Source: a bacterium
GTDB taxonomy: Bacteria; CSSED10-310; JAJRTK01
Reading direction: 5' to 3'
DNA length: 15,320 bases
Assembly (NCBI GenBank): GCA_024278345.1
Contig: JAJRTK010000017.1
Span: 1-15,320 of the forward strand
Shown here: positions 8,426 through 15,320 of the stretch, piece after piece
How positions within the stretch are numbered: position 1 is the stretch's first letter
Layout: the number at the start of each line of letters is the position of its first letter
Position numbers and translations under genes: made by a program
The notes under the pieces: generated by a model
Database searches by the model: none
Seen by the model: only the letters and a program-made list of their open reading frames with translations
What the model was told of the DNA's origin: nothing

Positions 8426-8887
8426 CTAGTCGCTGGATACACCGAGAGAGTTTTGAAGGTGTTGGACTTCAGCAGCCAACTTCTTCTGCCGGCTGCCCAT
8501 GACAAGGAGGTAAGCCAAAAGGACAAGAAAAAACACCAGGTAGGCGCCAAACAAGAAGCGGAAATTTTTGATGGGAGCGGCAATCGATGGGGGTTCTTTC
8601 TTGTTTCCTTCCGGGGAGGCTTGCGATGGGGAGAGAGCGGGCTCGCGGCCTTCGGCAGTCGGAGAAATCCCGTCCGGAGTACGATTTTCAGTTTCCTGCT
8701 GCGCCTCCCCAGCCACGGGAATCTCGTTATCATGACCATCTCCGAAAGTTGCCTCGGCTTCCGCACGGGTCTCCTTTTCGCTTGGGTTCGAGGGCGGAGG
8801 CGAATTATTCTGCGCCCATACTGGCAATGGAGTCAAAAAACTGCACGCCAAGAGCCATAGTACCAGGTTTGTTCCACGACCGTTCAT
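8426..8887 (-). CDS. ccmD: CcmD-like protein with signal peptide and long linker
   Basis: A 153-residue protein, last gene of the ccm cluster. CcmD is a small one-helix protein that helps the CcmABC complex release haem-loaded CcmE. The C-terminal ~45 residues fit CcmD: FRFLFGAYLVFFLVLLAY (109-126), a membrane helix to about 130, then basic SRQKKLAAEV and a short coiled coil. Unusually, it is preceded by a signal peptide (1-25, cleavage likely after VWA) and about 80 residues of low-complexity Pro/Glu/Ser/Thr-rich sequence that would lie outside the membrane; normal CcmD is only about 50-70 residues. ATG 8887 has AGGAG but at a long distance (13 nt). The CcmD call rests on position after ccmC and the helix pattern, so it is probable rather than certain. 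Confidence 0.68.
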   Translation of the reverse strand: MNGRGTNLVLWLLACSFLTPLPVWAQNNSPPPSNPSEKETRAEAEATFGDGHDNEIPVAGEAQQETENRTPDGISPTAEGREPALSPSQASPEGNKKEPPSIAAPIKNFRFLFGAYLVFFLVLLAYLLVMGSRQKKLAAEVQHLQNSLGVSSD

Positions 8888-9156
8888 GGTTTCGATTTTA
8901 CTCCTCTTCTCCTGCAGCAGACGAATCCGCGCCCTGAAAACTGTTTAGACCCAAAACTCTCAGCACAGCTCTAGTGCGGCGGCGGCTCCGTTGTCCCCAC
9001 TGGCCTTCCTGTGGAGCGTCCCTTCAGCGGGGTCCAGGTGTGGTTTGAAATCGCGTTATGGAGCACCTTCAGGACAAGACATCCACCCGCCTCTTCCAAC
9101 CCTTGTGGGTCCCTTTTTGACTGCCTCGCCACGGGTTCGTGATCAAGATATCTGGT

Positions 9157-9882
9157 TTAGAGCAAACCGTCGTCATCGACTCTTTGACGCACATGCTCTC
9201 GAATGAGCTCGATCTCCTCTTCAGTTTCCGCCAGCGCCAACCTCTCTAGCAGCACCCAGCCAAAAAGAACGGTGATCGTCACCATGCAGAAAAAGAACGT
9301 CTGGGACATGGCTGGAGAGAGAGCCGGTTTTCCAACGCTTTCCATTTTGAACAAATGTGGATGTATGGAACGAAAATAGCGAACCGAGAAATGTACGATG
9401 GGTACATTGGCGAAACAAAAGATTCCATAAATCGCTGAGATTGACGCTCTCTTGGGGCTTTCTTTCGCAGAGACTTTGAGCATGAGGTAGCCCACATACA
9501 TGAGCCACATCAGCAATGTTGTTGTCAGTCGGACATCCCAGGTCCAATAAACTCCCCAAGTGGGACGTGCCCAAAGAGGCCCGGTGATGAGGACGATTGC
9601 GCAAAAGACAACCCCTAGTTCCGCGGAGACACCGGCCAAGAGATCCCAGTTTCTCTTTCTTGTGAGCAAGTACATCGTACTGCCCACCATGACAAGGAAA
9701 AACGCGAGAAAACTCACAATAGCGGATGGTACATGGTAATAGAAGATTTTTTGTACCGGTCCCATGACTCGTTCCATGGGAGCATAGAAGAAGATCAAGT
9801 AAAGACTGATGGGAACGAGTATTGCCGCGCCCACCGCCAAGATCGGGCGAAATGAAACAGCGAGTCGATTCAAGGATCTCAT
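9157..9882 (-). CDS. ccmC: CcmC haem-handling membrane protein (cytochrome c maturation)
   Basis: A 241-residue, six-helix membrane protein of the haem-handling family. CcmC presents haem to CcmE at the outer face of the membrane. The tryptophan-rich WWD signature is GPLWARPTWGVYWTWDVRLT (101-120). The two outward histidines expected as haem ligands are present in FYYHVPS (H50) and PIVHFSVR (H164). ATG at 9882 is chosen because GGAGG lies 5 nt upstream; a TTG at 9894 adds four residues but would include that site. The gene follows ccmB after a 226-bp gap that may hold a small ORF, and precedes the CcmD-like gene by 269 bp in which I see no convincing gene. Confidence 0.95.
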   Translation of the reverse strand: MRSLNRLAVSFRPILAVGAAILVPISLYLIFFYAPMERVMGPVQKIFYYHVPSAIVSFLAFFLVMVGSTMYLLTRKRNWDLLAGVSAELGVVFCAIVLITGPLWARPTWGVYWTWDVRLTTTLLMWLMYVGYLMLKVSAKESPKRASISAIYGIFCFANVPIVHFSVRYFRSIHPHLFKMESVGKPALSPAMSQTFFFCMVTITVLFGWVLLERLALAETEEEIELIREHVRQRVDDDGLL

Positions 9883-9926
9883 GAAGGCCTCCAAATAAGC
9901 ACCCCTAGCCTATCCCAGAAATCTCA

Positions 9927-10112
9927 TCACTGATTTGCCGCGGTCTTCAGCACCGTTTCCACCGGCATCCTCGCGGGGGGACCCTTACAACGAAGTCCAC
10001 CGGCGGGTTGAATCCCAGCCCGAGGCGCCTGTGATACCTGCATCTCCTGGTCCTTGGTGGAAATGCTCCCTGGCAGCCTTGCTACGAGCCGTGATGAGAG
10101 TTCCGGACTCAT
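9927..10112 (-). CDS. possible small ORF coupled to ccmB
   Basis: A 61-residue open frame starts at ATG 10112, overlapping the ccmB stop as ATGA, with GGGGGA immediately upstream, and ends 44 nt before the ccmC start. The peptide is hydrophilic (starts MSPELSSRLVARLPG, ends VETVLKTAANQ), has one Cys and shows no membrane segment or known motif. The overlap and its filling of most of the ccmB-ccmC gap support it. The lack of a recognised family and the possibility that the overlap is chance argue against it. Confidence 0.4.
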   Translation of the reverse strand: MSPELSSRLVARLPGSISTKDQEMQVSQAPRAGIQPAGGLRCKGPPARMPVETVLKTAANQ

Positions 10113-10789
10113 TCCCCCAGGGCGAAATCGAACAGCATGATAGATAGAGAAAAGAAGACGATATCGTAGCCAATCACAAGGCGAAGCCACACCCCACTGG
10201 TCGCCAGATCGCCGTCTGGCAGAAGCGCAACGGTTCCTTCCACGGCTGAAATGAGAATCGGAACGAGGAGCGGGAAGAGAAGAATGGGAAAAAGCAGTTC
10301 TCGGTTTCGTGCGCTCAATCCAAGGGATGAAAGGAGTGTTCCAACGATAGACAGGCCGAGCGTGACGCTGACCAGGAGCAAAAACCACTGCCCTGGTCGA
10401 GCGATCTGAGGAAGCTGATACAAGAGGGCAAAAAGGGGAATGATCGAGACCTCCACTAGACCGATAAATAATAAATTAACAATGACTTTCGCGACGTAGA
10501 TAGCACTGCGATCCGCCGGCGTCAAAATCAGCCCAGTGAGGCATCCTCTCTCGCGTTCCGCTACGAATGTCCTGCTCTGCCCCAACACCGCGGCAAAGAA
10601 GAGCGCGACCCAAAAAGCACCGGCAGCAAGCTGCGGATTTTGCTCGACCTGCTCGGCCAGCGCAAAATGGAAAATGATGAGGACCACCAGCAGGATCATC
10701 AAGATCGAGCCTACTGTCTCTCGACCTCGTAGCTCGGCAACCAGATCTTTTCTTACAACGGCAAACAGACAACTGAGATATAGCGTCAC
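10109..10789 (-). CDS. ccmB: CcmB, ABC-type membrane subunit of cytochrome c maturation
   Basis: A 226-residue integral membrane protein with about six hydrophobic helices, the family's usual size (about 220). CcmB is the membrane partner of the CcmA ATPase in the complex that releases haem-bound CcmE. Family-like features are the N-terminal RKDLVAELRGRETV segment on the cytoplasmic side, the loop FVAERERGCLTGLILTPADR (about 76-95), and the LFPLLVPILISA helix. The start is GTG at 10789, overlapping the ccmA stop in GTGA, so the two proteins are probably made in step. Its own stop overlaps a possible small ORF through ATGA. Confidence 0.94.
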   Translation of the reverse strand: MTLYLSCLFAVVRKDLVAELRGRETVGSILMILLVVLIIFHFALAEQVEQNPQLAAGAFWVALFFAAVLGQSRTFVAERERGCLTGLILTPADRSAIYVAKVIVNLLFIGLVEVSIIPLFALLYQLPQIARPGQWFLLLVSVTLGLSIVGTLLSSLGLSARNRELLFPILLFPLLVPILISAVEGTVALLPDGDLATSGVWLRLVIGYDIVFFSLSIMLFDFALGE

Positions 10790-11502
10790 GCGATGCCCCC
10801 AAGCACTGGATTCGCAAGCCAGGCTTCCGTTCGTTCGAGGTTATGGTTCTCCGTGGAATCCCAAAAGGAGACACGCCCTCGAAGAAGCCCTAAAACCCGG
10901 TCAGCAAAAGGGTAGACTTCACGAATCTCGTGTGTCGTCAGCACCACGGTTTTTCCTTCCTTCGACAACCGCTCAAGCAAACTCAGCACGTGCTTCCGCC
11001 CCGAGGTGTCGAGTCCCGTAAAGGGCTCGTCAAGCAACAAGAGATCGGGACCGTGTAAGGAGACGCGAATAAGAGCCAGACGTTGCAGCATTCCTCGTGA
11101 ATAGGAACTCACCGGCTGCATAGCCACGGGTAGAAGCCCCACTTCTTCCAATCGGGTAAAAAGCTCCTTATCCTGGAGTCGAAGCCCGTGGAGGCGGGCG
11201 GCAAACCGCAGATTCTCAACTGCTGTCAACGAAAGATAGAGTTGAGGGTCATGCCCAAGGTAGCCCAAGCGCCGCCGTACTCCTCCTTCCCCGGGAAGAG
11301 CGTGTCCCAGAACTGAAACGTCCCCTCTCCGCGGCGGAATGAGCGTGGACAACATCTTGAGAAGGGTCGATTTTCCCGCTCCATTGTGGCCCAGTACCAA
11401 CACGGCTTCGCCTGGGGCTACGCGCATGGATATTCCCGAAAGAACAACCCGATAGCCGTACCGGACTTCCACGCCTTCAAGCTCGATGACCCATTCACCC
11501 AT
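10786..11502 (-). CDS. ccmA: CcmA, ABC ATPase of cytochrome c maturation
   Basis: A 238-residue ATPase. Walker A is GHNGAGKST (38-46), the signature region is SSYSRGMLQRLAL (132-144, degenerate LSGGQ as usual in this family), Walker B is LLLLDEP (154-160), the D-loop is GLD and the switch is TTHE with His at 191. CcmA hydrolyses ATP with CcmB to free holo-CcmE from CcmC; it is not a haem exporter. The neighbours (ccmB overlapping by 4 bases, ccmC, ccmF, ccmE) decide the assignment among ABC ATPases. ATG 11502 gives a typical N-terminus; ATG 11529 would add nine residues. Neither has a strong Shine-Dalgarno. An overlapping 45-codon frame ends just inside its start. Confidence 0.94.
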   Translation of the reverse strand: MGEWVIELEGVEVRYGYRVVLSGISMRVAPGEAVLVLGHNGAGKSTLLKMLSTLIPPRRGDVSVLGHALPGEGGVRRRLGYLGHDPQLYLSLTAVENLRFAARLHGLRLQDKELFTRLEEVGLLPVAMQPVSSYSRGMLQRLALIRVSLHGPDLLLLDEPFTGLDTSGRKHVLSLLERLSKEGKTVVLTTHEIREVYPFADRVLGLLRGRVSFWDSTENHNLERTEAWLANPVLGGIA

Positions 11503-11632
11503 GGACGTCTCTAGCGTTTTCCATCTCATTCATCCACAACTCACTGATTCGGGTCCCGCGAAGCAGCTCAAGTTCAGCTTTCCGGGCACCCGCTTTAGAG
11601 CCGGCGCTTGGCCGTTCAGTGCGTACCGGCAT
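11495..11632 (-). CDS. possible small ORF overlapping the ccmA start
   Basis: A 45-residue frame starts at ATG 11632 and ends with TGA at 11497-11495, eight bases into ccmA. The peptide is charged (PVRTERPSAG, KAGARKAELELLRG, WMNEMENARD) with a likely helix. The same frame stays open upstream to beyond the stop of the CcmI-like gene (codons read RCRQQRNGPETRRAKPV), so it could be a frameshifted tail of that gene. No Shine-Dalgarno is visible. Support is weak; it is listed because it fills the gap between two operon genes. Confidence 0.22.
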   Translation of the reverse strand: MPVRTERPSAGSKAGARKAELELLRGTRISELWMNEMENARDVHG

Positions 11633-11681
11633 CACAGGTTTCGCCCGCCGAGTTTCGGGGCCATTGCGCTGCTGGCGGCAC

Positions 11682-12008
11682 CTAGGTGTCCAGAAGGGAT
11701 TCGAGGCGATCCATCTGTAACTGGCCAGACTCGTCGATAAACCTATGGTCGTATCCCGCCTGCCGAACGGCCGAAATGATTCGTGTGATCAGTCCCTTGT
11801 GGAGTTCTTGGTATTCCGTTTCTTCCAGTTTTCCGGTTTCCCAATCGTAGGCCAAGTCCTTCATGGTAGCAATCAAGGAGCTCACCTCCCCTCGAAAACC
11901 AGGAAGCAGTTCTTGACTCTCTTCTTCCGATGCGGGATCGCGAAAGGAGGGCAGCAAAACGAACAATGCGAGCCACAACGTCAGCGCGATAAAGAAAGAG
12001 GCGCTCAA
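11682..12008 (-). CDS. short membrane-anchored CcmI-like protein
   Basis: A 108-residue protein. One N-terminal membrane helix (about 3-20, FFIALTLWLALFVLLP) is followed by a soluble acidic helical part. The stretch LAYDWETGKLEETEYQELHK recalls the start of CcmI/CycH (DLEfDhxxGKLsexEYexL). CcmI helps deliver apocytochromes in other Ccm systems; here only the anchor and first helical segment exist, without TPR repeats, so it is a stub or a separate small family. The start is TTG 12008, because an in-frame TGA lies three codons upstream and no ATG or GTG fits; the ribosome site is weak. It lies between ccmF and ccmA in the same direction. A MITE copy separates it from ccmF. Confidence 0.7.
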   Translation of the reverse strand: MSASFFIALTLWLALFVLLPSFRDPASEEESQELLPGFRGEVSSLIATMKDLAYDWETGKLEETEYQELHKGLITRIISAVRQAGYDHRFIDESGQLQMDRLESLLDT

Positions 12009-12235
12009 TGTTCAATCCCAGTTATGTCGACCCACTTCAAGCGGTCGTCGTTTATCCGCGGACGGTCCGTGCCAGGCCCCTCTGAGGGCCGGCAGCAGCC
12101 ACCCCATATTGCTTAGGCGGGAGGAGCAAGAACTTGGCACAACTTGGCACATCCTCGGCCTTCGGTGGTATCACGGGTCGCAAAAAAGAGGAAACAGCGA
12201 TCTGGAAAAGACCGGGCTTGCCGGATCATTTCAGG
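12009..12235. other. intergenic DNA between the MITE and the CcmI-like gene
   Basis: No gene is recognised. A perfect tandem 10-bp repeat AACTTGGCAC lies at 12131-12150. A hairpin GGCCC-CTCTGA-GGGCC with outer GCC/GGC (about 12070-12092) has no T-run. A 31-codon minus-strand frame (starting MGWLLPALRG) ends at the start of the CcmI-like gene but has no support. Confidence 0.35.
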
Positions 12236-12389
12236 GGGACCTATCAGATCCGGTTGACAAGTCCACGCACGAAAGGAACCCACCGTTCAATTCCGTGAAT
12301 CCCGTCCAGCCCGCCACCGGCAAGATGCCGGTGCCACTAGGGCGGCGCCGCAGAGTGTAAAGCAAAAACGCGGGGATTTGATAGGTCTC
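12236..12389. mobile_element. MITE-like element, copy 2 (8-bp target duplication)
   Basis: This is a 154-bp copy of the element at 4727-4880 in the same orientation, with no length change. It begins GGGACCTATCAGAT and ends ATTTGATAGGTCTC; the next-to-last base differs from copy 1. Exact 8-bp ATTTCAGG flanks it (12228-12235 and 12390-12397). The internal hairpin CACCGGC-AAGAT-GCCGGTG is at 12315-12333. The left ~100 bp differ from copy 1 at two positions, but the right ~50 bp at about fourteen. It sits just beyond the ccmF stop codon; the right target duplication ends within a few bases of that stop, so the insertion spared the coding region. Confidence 0.85.
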
Positions 12390-12403
12390 ATTTCAGGCTT
12401 TCC

Positions 12404-14389
12404 TCATGGCTCTGATCTCGTTTTCCACCAGATCTTGTCATAGCCGCGGGGTGACAGGGGCACCATGGCGATGATAGCCCCAAGGACCATGACGATGGAG
12501 CCGAACCAGAGCCAAGAGACAAGGGGGCGGAGTATGATCTTGAAGTAGGCTGCACCGTCGGCACTTTCACCGCCATAGATCACGTAAACATCCTCAGCAA
12601 GGGTGTAGTAGAGGGCAACTTCGGAAAAGACCTGATCTTTGCGGTTCGAGTAACGCGATTGCGACGGCGTGAATACACCAACCAAGTCCCCGCCCCGTCG
12701 CACTTCTAGATCGGCTTCGTCCAGGGTGAAATTTCTCATCACGCGCTCTCGAATGTCCCCTCGGCGAAAACTGTAAGGCTCCATGGTGGCGGATTCTCCG
12801 TATTTGAGCATGAACTCCTGTTCTCTCATATGAAGCTCTGAACCGGTCAGCCCGATGAAGAGCAAGACAACCCCAAGATGGGTTAAATAACCGCCATAGC
12901 GCCGTTGGTTTCTAGAAAACAACCACAAAACCGACTCCAAGACCCCGCGGCCTGACAGCCGCGCGGCCCAGATCCCCCGCCAGAACTCCTGGAGGATGCA
13001 GACCAGGGTCAAGACACAGAGTACAATGGACAGAAGACTCATCCAAGGCCTATGCCCGGCAATCAAGAGTCCGACTGCCGTCACGACCGCCATGATGGCA
13101 GGCCAAAATAAATTCCGTTTCAAGCCACCTAACGATGTGGCCTGCCAAGCAAGCAACGGTCCTACGCCCATGCCAACGAGTATGATCAGGGCCAGTGGGG
13201 CGATCACGGAATTGAAAAAAACCACATCCACCGAAATTTTCGTTCCCATGGTCAGCCCCGTAATGACGGGAAACATTGTTCCCACAAAGACAACGGCGAG
13301 CATAAGGAGCAAAACGACGTTGTTTAAAGCAAAGGATGCTTCCTTGGAGGCCAGGGATCGAAGGCTGTTTTCAGAGCGAAGTAGAGGATAACGCCAAGCG
13401 ATGAGAGCCATGGAGATGAAAGTCAAGGCTATCAGCGCATAGAGGAACCAGACGGTGGCGTCCGTTTTGCCGAAGGTGTGCAAGGAGCTTAAGACGTCAC
13501 TTCGAGTGAGGAAGGTCCCGAAGATACAGGTGGCAAACGCCAGTGTTACGAGAGAAAAATTCCATATTTTAAACATCTTTCGACGTTCTTGGACCATAAT
13601 TGAATGGATGTAGGCTGTCCCAATCAACCAGGGCATAATGGAGGCGTTTTCCACCGGATCCCAAGCCCAGTACCCTCCCCAGCCGAGTTCTTTGTAGGAC
13701 CACCAAGCTCCCAGAGCAACACCGATGGTCAACGTTGTCCACGCAAACATGGCCCAAAGCCGAGTCGAGCGAATCCAACGATCATCCAGCTCCTTCGCGA
13801 TGAGAGCCCCTACCGCGTAGGCAAAAGGAATTGTCCAGGCGGCGTATCCTGTAAAGAGTGTCGGGGGGTGAAAGAACATCCCGGGATCCTGCAGAAGAGG
13901 ATTCATTCCCTGGCCATCAAGTGGCGCAAAGCCATCAGCATACTGAAGAAACGGGTTCGATAAGAACCCGGAAACCCCCAAGAAGAAAGCCAGGCAAATC
14001 GCTGCGGTTCCCAGTGTGTAAGGAATCGCCCCGCGATCCCAATCGTTCCGATGAAGCCAAGTGAGCAGGGACACCATCAACGCCAGCTCCACTCCCCACA
14101 AGAAAAGCGAACCGGGATGGCCAGCCCAGAAGGCGGAAATCAGGTAGAACAGGGGCAGCTCACGGTCGGAATAGCGCGCGACGTAATCGATGCTAAAATC
14201 GTGGGTAAACAGAGAATAATAAAGAGCAAATGCCGCAATGACAGTGAACGCGGTGGCCGCGTGTAATGCGCGAGATCCACTGACGACAAAGCGGCGATCC
14301 CGCTTCCAGCCCCCGTAAAACATGACTACGGCTGCATAGACACAAAACCAAAAAGCCACTGGCACGGCGAAATAGCCCACGAGCTGCAT
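12404..14389 (-). CDS. ccmF: CcmF, cytochrome c haem lyase subunit
   Basis: A 661-residue polytopic membrane protein (E. coli CcmF has 647). CcmF takes haem from CcmE and attaches it to the CXXCH cysteines of apocytochrome c on the outer side of the membrane. The WWD domain is GWGGYWAWDPVENASIMPWL (236-255). The conserved histidines are in FFHPPTL (H174), AYIHSIM (H262) and SSLHTFG (H304), with a further one in YLTHLGVV near the C-terminal third; spacing agrees with E. coli. ATG 14389 follows AAGGAG at 6 nt; the longer frame to 14407 would start before that site. It is downstream of ccmE after a 120-bp gap. A MITE copy follows the stop codon and may separate its transcript from ccmABC. Confidence 0.97.
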   Translation of the reverse strand: MQLVGYFAVPVAFWFCVYAAVVMFYGGWKRDRRFVVSGSRALHAATAFTVIAAFALYYSLFTHDFSIDYVARYSDRELPLFYLISAFWAGHPGSLFLWGVELALMVSLLTWLHRNDWDRGAIPYTLGTAAICLAFFLGVSGFLSNPFLQYADGFAPLDGQGMNPLLQDPGMFFHPPTLFTGYAAWTIPFAYAVGALIAKELDDRWIRSTRLWAMFAWTTLTIGVALGAWWSYKELGWGGYWAWDPVENASIMPWLIGTAYIHSIMVQERRKMFKIWNFSLVTLAFATCIFGTFLTRSDVLSSLHTFGKTDATVWFLYALIALTFISMALIAWRYPLLRSENSLRSLASKEASFALNNVVLLLMLAVVFVGTMFPVITGLTMGTKISVDVVFFNSVIAPLALIILVGMGVGPLLAWQATSLGGLKRNLFWPAIMAVVTAVGLLIAGHRPWMSLLSIVLCVLTLVCILQEFWRGIWAARLSGRGVLESVLWLFSRNQRRYGGYLTHLGVVLLFIGLTGSELHMREQEFMLKYGESATMEPYSFRRGDIRERVMRNFTLDEADLEVRRGGDLVGVFTPSQSRYSNRKDQVFSEVALYYTLAEDVYVIYGGESADGAAYFKIILRPLVSWLWFGSIVMVLGAIIAMVPLSPRGYDKIWWKTRSEP

Positions 14390-14509
14390 GTCGCTCTCCT
14401 TTTCCAAAGCTCAGCTTCATCGCCCCGCCGACAAAGCCATTCCCCTACACTCGTTCCTGACTCGTTTCCGAATCGACGACCCTCCGGCCCGAAGTTCGGT
14501 TGCTCTGTG

Positions 14510-14992
14510 TCACCGAGTCCCCTCCGACGGGTCCGACACTGTAGTTCCCCGATTCCGCGCCGGAATCCCGCTTTCGGACTCCCCACGGCTTGCCACCGTT
14601 GGATCGTATTCCGCGGCCTCGTATTTCGAGGGGCACTGTACAATGACCTGCTTGGCCGTCACCTTGTTGCCATCGTATTTTCCAACGACAATCACATTAC
14701 GGCCTTCATCGAAGTTGTCCGGTGCCAAGGAATTGAGGCCGACTTCCACCTGTTTCCCCAGCTTGCCAACAAGTCGAAACCTCACACGTCTCCTGTGATC
14801 CAGCCACTCCACGGAGCCTTCAGCGACTTGCCCCATCACTTTGACGGACTTCCCTGTATGGATAGCCGGATCCAGCTCATCAGCTTCAAGGTAATACATC
14901 ATGGCTCCCTTAAAACCGGTCACCCCAAAGTAGATGACGACCGCAAGAATCGAGAGGAAGCCGAGGCCACATTTCCATTTCGAGCCGCTCAT
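14510..14992 (-). CDS. ccmE: CcmE haem chaperone, Cys-type (CxxxY)
   Basis: A 160-residue periplasmic haem chaperone with an N-terminal anchor helix (about 10-30) and an OB-fold (about 35-115: SVKVMGQVAEGSV, FDEGRNVIVVGKYDGN). In E. coli CcmE the haem is bound covalently by His130 in HxxxY. Here the aligned motif is C120-P-S-K-Y124, so Cys replaces His and the Tyr is kept. This Cys variant is established in Desulfovibrio-type bacteria and archaea whose Ccm systems lack CcmG and CcmH. The tail after residue 130 is polar and low complexity. ATG 14992 has AGGAG at 7 nt (CAGGAGCCTTGTG); a GTG at 14995 is possible. It is the first ccm gene in the window, reading into ccmF. Confidence 0.95.
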   Translation of the reverse strand: MSGSKWKCGLGFLSILAVVIYFGVTGFKGAMMYYLEADELDPAIHTGKSVKVMGQVAEGSVEWLDHRRRVRFRLVGKLGKQVEVGLNSLAPDNFDEGRNVIVVGKYDGNKVTAKQVIVQCPSKYEAAEYDPTVASRGESESGIPARNRGTTVSDPSEGTR

Positions 14993-15156
14993 CACAAGGC
15001 TCCTGTGCTAGAGTTGTCCCCACGTGTCATCTTCCCTAAAAGTCCCAACATTCCTTAGCCTTTTCTGGTTTACCCCGCCTGGGTCATTCCCTTGGTTTTG
15101 TTGCTTCGGGAAACCCTGCGCCAACAATAACGGGAACGAATTTCGAAGTTCGGGTA
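14993..15156. other. upstream region of ccmE
   Basis: This holds the CcmE ribosome site AGGAG. I see no clear -35/-10 pair on the minus strand and no gene. Confidence 0.35.
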
Positions 15157-15320
15157 TCCACGCAAGGCGGGACATTCCCGGGACTGTGGAATCGCAAGCG
15201 TCCGGGCAACGCCTCGCTATCGCTCGGCGGGTCACGCCGCGCGTTACCCGTAGGTGGTCCGGGGATTCCATCCCCCGTCCCCTGGCAGGGCTTCGCCCTG
15301 CACCAACCAGGGAGCGCGCA
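15157..15320. repeat. palindrome-rich repeat, copy 2, runs off the window
   Basis: It starts with the same 20 nt as copy 1 (TCCACGCAAGGCGGGACATT), has CGGGCAACGCCTCGCT, then a ~35-bp segment not in copy 1 (GGTCACGCCGCGCGTTACCC). It continues with GCAGGGCTTCGCCCTGC (15285-15301) and the beginning of the second hairpin (CAGGGAGCGCGC), where the window ends. It lies upstream of ccmE. The hairpin loop base changes (TTT to TTC) keep the stem, which suggests structure is conserved. Confidence 0.68.

Noticed and set aside
8998-9117. 53-codon minus-strand frame between ccmC and the CcmD-like gene
   Set aside because: GTG start without a ribosome site, no recognisable features; likely non-coding.
12131-12150. 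TTGGCAC tandem repeat resembling a sigma-54 -24/-12 site
   Set aside because: GG to GC spacing is one base short, and it points away from the ccm genes on the plus strand.

Overview
The window is bacterial DNA carrying the start of an rRNA operon and a nearly complete System I (Ccm) cytochrome c maturation cluster. The 16S gene, read on the minus strand, looks to me most like Deltaproteobacteria-related lineages (Desulfobacterota or NC10-like). That is recollection of sequence style, not a search. A Ccm system whose CcmE carries Cys instead of the haem-binding His agrees with this, because that variant is known from Desulfovibrio-type bacteria and archaea.

Layout. Positions 1-2921 hold a minus-strand rRNA operon: four candidate tandem promoters (2840 down to 2328), a leader with a boxA, 16S rRNA, tRNA-Ile(GAT), tRNA-Ala(TGC), a second boxA and the first ~54 nt of 23S rRNA, which leaves the window on the left. 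Upstream of the operon and in the same direction lie threonine synthase (thrC) and an unrecognised 101-codon gene that overlaps it by GTGA. Next comes a minus-strand gene for a small membrane-anchored protein (5151-5663). Across a ~518-bp divergent gap, on the plus strand, is a FHA-GAF-AAA+-Fis regulator of the sigma-54 activator family with a degenerate GAFTGA loop (6182-8179). It converges on the ccm cluster, which reads leftwards as ccmE, ccmF, a short CcmI-like anchor protein, ccmA, ccmB, a possible small ORF, ccmC and a CcmD-like protein (14992 to 8426).

How the genes work together. CcmA and CcmB, with CcmC and CcmD, form the ABC-type complex that loads haem on CcmE and releases holo-CcmE. 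CcmF receives the haem and attaches it to apocytochromes. No CcmG or CcmH is in the window, which again fits the Cys-type Ccm systems, although both could be encoded elsewhere.

Mobile and repeated DNA. Two 154-bp copies of a MITE-like element (4727-4880 and 12236-12389) have near-perfect terminal inverted repeats (GGGACCTATCA...) and are each flanked by a different exact 8-bp target duplication (TCGCAAAT and ATTTCAGG). One lies upstream of the thrC unit and the other inside the ccm cluster, just after ccmF. A second, palindrome-rich repeat family is found between the convergent regulator and ccm genes (8198-8345) and again upstream of ccmE (15157 to the window end). These elements are the least ordinary part of the window. 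I did not find a clear new defence or biosynthetic system.
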